This document shows, one piece after another, positions 7,644 to 10,385 of a stretch of DNA of 10,385 bases. Numbering within the stretch: the first letter of the stretch is position 1; each line of letters starts with the position of its first letter. The notes under the pieces are model-generated. The model was not told the DNA's origin and ran no database searches. It worked only from the letters and a program-made list of their open reading frames with translations. Position numbers and translations under genes: made by a program. The stretch comes from JBAXGE01 sp044344145 (GTDB taxonomy: Bacteria > Planctomycetota > Phycisphaerae > WQYP01), in contig JBIJDM010000087.1 in NCBI GenBank assembly GCA_044344145.1, forward strand, positions 1 through 10,385, given 5' to 3'.

Positions 7644-7705
7644 CGGAAATATCTGTCGGGGGCGCTTACGTGATCTTCAGCGATACCGTCTTGCCTGCGG
7701 TCTGG
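7644..7705 (-). repeat. 62-bp direct repeat, left copy (duplicated 3' end of mrp)
   Basis: Identical at 60 of 62 positions to 9824-9885, offset exactly 2180 bases. It holds the last 12-13 codons of mrp (QTAGKTVSLKIT and stop, 7666-7668) plus 22 bases beyond the stop. The two differences are transitions: 7665 (C, T in the other copy), next to the stop, and 7694 (C, T in the other copy), which gives Gly here and Asp in mrp. To the right (from 7706) the sequence changes abruptly to the T5orf172 remnant. Confidence 0.93.
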
Positions 7706-7893
7706 GCCAGCGCGATGGTATAGTTCTTGATGTTGGCGGTCTATAGTTACTCGGCCACGCGCTGCTTCACGTCGCGCGTCGTCTGCCCCACCTTGAGCAG
7801 ACCCGCGTGCGCTTCATCCGCGATGGCATAGGCGTAGATGCGCGGCCGGGCCTCCGGCTTGGGTGTCAGGATTTCTTCGACGGTCTTACTCAT
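7666..7893 (-). pseudogene. 5' fragment of a T5orf172 (GIY-YIG-like) domain gene, joined to a copy of the mrp tail
   Basis: The start at 7893 (AGGA eight bases upstream) overlaps the end of the DUF1016 gene by 8 bp and reads 48 residues, MSKTVEEILTPKPEARPRIY through GLLKVGQTTRDVKQRVAE, to a TAA at 7747-7749. The same frame continues as L, a TAG (7741-7743), then TANIKNYTIAL and finally QTAGKTVSLKIT, the Mrp C-terminus. I recognise the first part as the N-terminus of large T5orf172/helicase proteins of restriction-like systems, where the sequence continues about QLKTA-IKNY; CAA to TAA and AAG to TAG would each be one substitution. So this is a truncated gene fused by recombination to the mrp end and later broken by two stops. 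YAYA and LKVG occupy the GIY and YIG positions. Everything after the first strands of the domain, including the helicase part, is absent. A diverged sister copy lies at 9115-9258. Confidence 0.7.
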
Positions 7894-9091
7894 CGTCACG
7901 GTCCTTCCGGGGGGCCTCAAGCAGCCGCCGCTCCTTCTCGATTTCCCGCCGGATCTGTTCTTCCGTCGGCAGGCACAGCATGTATTTGGAGGCGAAGATT
8001 TGCCTGCGGTCATTCAGCACCGAGTAACGGGCCACCGTCTCATTCTTTTCCGTGCAGAGAATCAGGCCGATGGACGGGTTGTCGTCCGGTGCGACGAACA
8101 GACCGTCATACATCCGCACATAGCCGTCCATTTGGCCGACATCCGCATGGGTCAATTCGCCTACCTTGAGGTCAATCAACAGATAGAACTTCAGCCGACA
8201 GTGGTAGAAAACCAGATCAATGTAACGATCCTGTTCCTCGATGCGGACATGCTTCTGCCGGGCGACAAAGGCAAAACCATTGCCCAGTTCCAGCAGAAAC
8301 CGTTGCAGGTGGGTGATGATCCCCCGCTCCAGGTCTGACTCGTGGAGTTCCGCAAAGTTTGGATACCCGAGGAACTCCAGCACATACGGATTTTTTAGCA
8401 ATTCCGTCGCGTCTGGCGGGGATTTTTGTAGCTTACGCCCATCGGCGATGATTTTGCCGGGTTGCTGGCTGTGGCGACAGCGCTCGTAGTATTGCGTCTG
8501 GATCTGCCGCTCCAGTGTGCGCCTGTCCCATGCCCCCGCCACCGCCTCCCGCTCGTAGAAATCGCGGGCCGCAACCTGCTCCACCCGCATCAACGCGCGG
8601 TAATGCGACCAGGAAAGTTGCGGTGAAAAACCTTGCACTGATTCGATACCCAGCGGGTAGCCTTTCTTGGGCCGGGCCAATTTCGTGCCCACTGGGGAGG
8701 AAATTGATGCCAAACTGAATTCTCCACCCGCTGGGTGGGGAATTGACGGTTCCAACGATTCTCCACCCGGCGGGTGGAGAATCGTAATCCGGCTTTGAAA
8801 GGCTTGGTAAAACTGCTTGAAATACCAGAGATTTGTGACTGAAAACCCCTTCCCATACCGTTCCATCAGCCGGGCCGACAGGTCTTCAACCACCTTTTTG
8901 CCATACTCCGCCCGCGCTTTGCCCCCCTGCAATTCCTGGACAATCTCCCGCCCAATCAGCCAGTAGGCCAGCACCATGTTCGTGTTCACCACCCGGACCA
9001 CATTGCCCCGCGCCTGCTCCAGAATGGAGACCACGCGCCCAAACAGCGCCTCCGGTGTCTTGGCGGTAACTTTGCGTTTCGGCTTGGTCAT
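7886..9091 (-). CDS. DUF1016 (YhcG-type) PD-(D/E)XK nuclease-family protein
   Basis: A 401-residue protein with both halves of the family: an N-terminal DUF1016_N helical region (about 12-100 and 158-200; NTNMVLAYWLIGREIVQE, YGKGFSVTNLWYFKQFY, LSWSHYRALMRV, ERQIQTQYYER) and a C-terminal PD-(D/E)XK domain. Catalytic residues by position: Glu255 (SDLE), Asp292 (YIDLVFYH) and Asp307-x-Lys309 (LIDLKVGEL), followed by Gln320 (GQMDGY). The family is common in restriction-modification and defence islands, often beside type I systems; its exact role is not established. All catalytic positions are kept, so it looks functional. Residues 104-142 are three in-frame 13-residue repeats, inserted where relatives have a variable linker. 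The ATG at 9091 is 7 bases after AGGAG and overlaps the TGA of the upstream frame; the ATG at 9094 is an alternative. No methylase partner is present. Confidence 0.93.
   Translation of the reverse strand: MTKPKRKVTAKTPEALFGRVVSILEQARGNVVRVVNTNMVLAYWLIGREIVQELQGGKARAEYGKKVVEDLSARLMERYGKGFSVTNLWYFKQFYQAFQSRITILHPPGGESLEPSIPHPAGGEFSLASISSPVGTKLARPKKGYPLGIESVQGFSPQLSWSHYRALMRVEQVAARDFYEREAVAGAWDRRTLERQIQTQYYERCRHSQQPGKIIADGRKLQKSPPDATELLKNPYVLEFLGYPNFAELHESDLERGIITHLQRFLLELGNGFAFVARQKHVRIEEQDRYIDLVFYHCRLKFYLLIDLKVGELTHADVGQMDGYVRMYDGLFVAPDDNPSIGLILCTEKNETVARYSVLNDRRQIFASKYMLCLPTEEQIRREIEKERRLLEAPRKDRDDE
8666..8782 (-). repeat. three 39-bp tandem repeats inside the DUF1016 gene, each with a hairpin
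   Basis: Minus-strand units 8744-8782, 8705-8743 and 8666-8704 each begin ATT and encode 13 residues: ILHPPGGESLEPS, IPHPAGGEFSLAS and ISSPVGTKLARPK. Each unit carries an inverted repeat. The first is a perfect 14-bp stem (8755-8785, loop GGC); the second has 12 pairs including one wobble (8718-8744, loop of 3); the third is decayed (8679-8705, 10 of 12 pairs). Similarity falls from unit 1 to unit 3. The length is a multiple of three, so the frame is kept. Confidence 0.88.
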
Positions 9092-9531
9092 CATCGGTCT
9101 CCTGTCTGGTGCGCTTGGGCGCGGCACCGCCTCACGTTGTGCATGGCCTGCCCCATCCTGAGCAGACCCGCACGCGCCTGGTCGGCAATCGCGTGGGCGT
9201 AGCTGCGCGGACTGGCCTCCGGGTATTGCGCGAGATATTCTTCTATGGTCTTACTCAGCAGCAGAGGTTTCCCTTCGGTTTGAACTGCTAAGTATTCCTT
9301 GGCAGTTGCAGCCTCATGCAGTTCGTGGTCGGCATAGATGTGCTTGAGGTGCATCAGCACGTTTTCCGGTGTCGTCTCAAAAAGCAGAGCGAGGTATTTT
9401 TGCGACAGCCAGATCGTGCCATCCTGCACCCGCACTTCCACCCCGTCGCCGCCGGTCTGGTAGGCGCAGGTTAGAAATTCCGCCGTGCTGATGCGGATGC
9501 GCACGCTGTTGGGTGATTTCTTTTTAGGCAT
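9091..9531 (-). CDS. chimeric frame: RhuM-family N-terminus fused to a T5orf172-like fragment
   Basis: An intact 146-residue frame made of two unrelated parts. Residues 1-88 (STAEFLTCAYQTGGDGVEVR, IWLSQKYLALLFETTPENVL, HLKHIYADHELHEAATAKEY, LAVQTEGK) match the start of RhuM-family proteins, which are normally over 300 residues and common in restriction loci; the rest of RhuM is gone. Residues 92-139 (SKTIEEYLAQYPEASPRSYA, HAIADQARAGLLRMGQ) are a diverged copy of the T5orf172 start found at 7747-7893, with its ATG now CTG (9256-9258). The ATG at 9531 follows GGGAG by 6 bases, so it may be translated, and its TGA overlaps the DUF1016 start codon, suggesting coupling. It may survive only as a leader for that gene. 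Function of the fusion is unknown; a pseudogene is equally possible. Confidence 0.65.
   Translation of the reverse strand: MPKKKSPNSVRIRISTAEFLTCAYQTGGDGVEVRVQDGTIWLSQKYLALLFETTPENVLMHLKHIYADHELHEAATAKEYLAVQTEGKPLLLSKTIEEYLAQYPEASPRSYAHAIADQARAGLLRMGQAMHNVRRCRAQAHQTGDR
9115..9258 (-). repeat. diverged second copy of the T5orf172 gene start
   Basis: This segment aligns without large gaps to 7750-7893. The best-kept block on the plus strand is 9147-9221 against 7785-7859 (shared CTGCCCCA, GAGCAGACCCGC, GGCGTAG, TGGCCTCCGG or GGGCCTCCGG). By eye the identity there is somewhat under 80 percent. The encoded peptides share SKT-EE-L, PEA-PR-YA-AIAD-A-AGLL and GQ. It is far more diverged than the 62-bp mrp repeat, so it is an older event or was acquired separately. 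Confidence 0.75.
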
Positions 9532-9823
9532 GGGTGTCTCCCGGTCTAGGCTGCTGTATGCAACTTAATTCTCTGCTATTCGTGGCTACCACAGACATTC
9601 CCAACACCCTAACTTCGCCGCGCCATATTCCTGTATCAAATACCCATCCCGACGCGTAACCAAATTCCCGCCAAATCATCACCCCGCCCAGTATATCTCT
9701 ACTTCACATCTGCGACAAATCCAAAAGCCACAAATTCATCCAACCCCAACCGCCTTCCTAAAATTCGGACGACCGCCGGTTGCCTCTACGATTGCCCGTT
9801 GGGGCAGAACACTCAACACTCCC
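9532..9823. other. non-coding gap with extreme strand asymmetry
   Basis: No gene is visible in either strand between the RhuM fragment and the right mrp repeat. The plus strand is strikingly poor in G: by hand count 9601-9770 holds 68 C against 16 G. Any minus-strand transcript through it would be purine-rich. I find no convincing promoter; a small hairpin (TGCCC and GGGCA, 9794-9807 region) lacks a T tract. The segment is probably the left-over upstream flank or leader of the cargo module. Confidence 0.6.
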
Positions 9824-9885
9824 CGGAAATATCTGTCGGGGGCGTTTACGTGATCTTCAGCGATACCGTCTTGTCTGCGGTCTGG
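9824..9885 (-). repeat. 62-bp direct repeat, right copy (native 3' end of mrp)
   Basis: This copy contains the true last codons and stop of mrp (stop at 9846-9848) and 22 bases downstream. It matches 7644-7705 at 60 of 62 positions. On the right it continues into the mrp coding region, which the left copy does not, so this is the original and the left copy is the duplicate, or both result from insertion at this site. Confidence 0.93.
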
Positions 9886-10385
9886 CCGGCGTTGCGCACG
9901 CTGACGCGGGCGGCGAGTTGTTGGACCATGGCTTCCAGGTAGCTGCGGCTGATGGAATCTTTGCCGAAGTTGGCGAACGGGTCGCCCTGATCCGAGTTGA
10001 TGCGGATGCGGGTATCAATGGGGACTTCGCCCAGGAAGTGCAGGTTCATCTTTTCGGCCATCGCGCGGGCGCCGCCGCGGCCGAAGATGTCGTACTGGCT
10101 GCCGTGTTCGCAGACGAAGTAGCTCATATTTTCCACCACGCCCAGCACGTCCACGCCCAGTTGCTGGAACATGCGCACGGCGCGGCGGGCATCGGCCAGT
10201 GCGACTTCCTGCGGGGTGGCCACCACCACCGCGCCGGTAAGCGGTACGGTCTGGGCCAGGGTCAGCACCACATCGCCGGTGCCGGGGGGCAGGTCAATAA
10301 TCAGATAATCCAACTGGCCCCAGTCCACCTGGCCGAGGAATTGCCGGATGGCGCCATGCACCATCGGGCCGCGCCAGATGAGGGC
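9846..10385 (-). CDS. mrp: Mrp/ApbC-type iron-sulfur carrier ATPase, N-terminus cut by window edge
   Basis: P-loop NTPase of the Mrp/NBP35/ApbC family, which carries and delivers Fe-S clusters to cytoplasmic proteins. Only the C-terminal 179 residues are inside the window, entered in frame at ALIWRGPMVHGAIRQFL. The Walker A deviant loop lies outside. Seen: the family signature DYLIIDLPPGTGDVVLTLAQ, then VVVATPQEVALADARRAV, LGVVENMSYFVCEHGSQYDIFG and FLGEVPIDTRIRINSDQGDP. The usual CxxC, bridging the cluster between subunits, reads C-E-H-G here, so the second cysteine is missing. The tail QTADKTVSLKIT is repeated at 7666-7704. The gene converges on ppa, but about 2.1 kb of accessory DNA separates it from the ppa terminator. 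An ATG at 10364 is internal, not the start. Confidence 0.95.
   Translation of the reverse strand, partial: ALIWRGPMVHGAIRQFLGQVDWGQLDYLIIDLPPGTGDVVLTLAQTVPLTGAVVVATPQEVALADARRAVRMFQQLGVDVLGVVENMSYFVCEHGSQYDIFGRGGARAMAEKMNLHFLGEVPIDTRIRINSDQGDPFANFGKDSISRSYLEAMVQQLAARVSVRNAGQTADKTVSLKIT

Noticed and set aside
7838..8338. 166-codon plus-strand frame opposite the DUF1016 nuclease domain
   Set aside because: It is antisense to the conserved PD-(D/E)XK region, with no family features of its own.
8666..8782. CRISPR-like array
   Set aside because: The repeats are contiguous with no unique spacers, lie in frame inside a coding region, and no cas genes are nearby.
7706..9823. Transposon or insertion sequence with a 62-bp target duplication
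   Set aside because: The segment ends share no terminal inverted repeats, there is no transposase, and 62 bp is much longer than usual target duplications; site-specific or homologous recombination fits better.

Overview
The window is GC-rich bacterial chromosome with a Gram-negative-type envelope gene set: peptidoglycan ligases plus a phosphoheptose isomerase, the first enzyme of ADP-heptose and LPS core synthesis. The mix of murC-murB-ddl, gmhA, an NhaR-type LysR regulator and a DUF2264 protein fits the Planctomycetota/Verrucomicrobiota (PVC) part of the tree best. That placement is inference from gene content and is not secure. There is no rRNA, tRNA or CRISPR in the window.

Layout. At 1-3191 (minus strand) lies a tight cell-wall block, murC > murB > ddl: a 29-bp overlap between murC and murB, 28 bp between murB and ddl, and ddl running off the left edge. 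These enzymes act in order on the UDP-MurNAc-pentapeptide route: MurB makes UDP-MurNAc, MurC adds L-Ala, and Ddl makes the D-Ala-D-Ala later added by MurF. Upstream on the same strand sit gmhA (3369-3938), a multi-pass membrane protein of unknown function (4025-4570), an nhaR-like regulator (4703-5608) and a DUF2264 protein (5725-6888). The inorganic pyrophosphatase gene ppa (6982-7581) is the only plus-strand gene and ends in a strong intrinsic terminator.

The right part (about 7640-9890) is the unusual region. The last part of mrp (minus strand, 9846 to the right edge) is present twice as a 62-bp direct repeat (7644-7705 and 9824-9885, 60/62 identical). Between the copies lies about 2.1 kb of accessory DNA reading in the same direction as mrp: a truncated RhuM-like reading frame, an intact DUF1016 (YhcG-type PD-(D/E)XK nuclease) gene, and the decayed 5' end of a T5orf172 (GIY-YIG-like) gene. 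A second, diverged copy of that T5orf172 start is fused to the RhuM remnant. The left repeat lies next to the ppa terminator, so the ancestral arrangement was probably ppa and mrp converging on one bidirectional terminator, and the cargo now separates mrp from it. The DUF1016 gene also carries three in-frame 39-bp tandem repeats, each built around a hairpin.

In short, most of the window is housekeeping and envelope genes. The part worth attention is a small, partly decayed defence-type module lodged at the 3' end of mrp and bounded by a duplication of that end.
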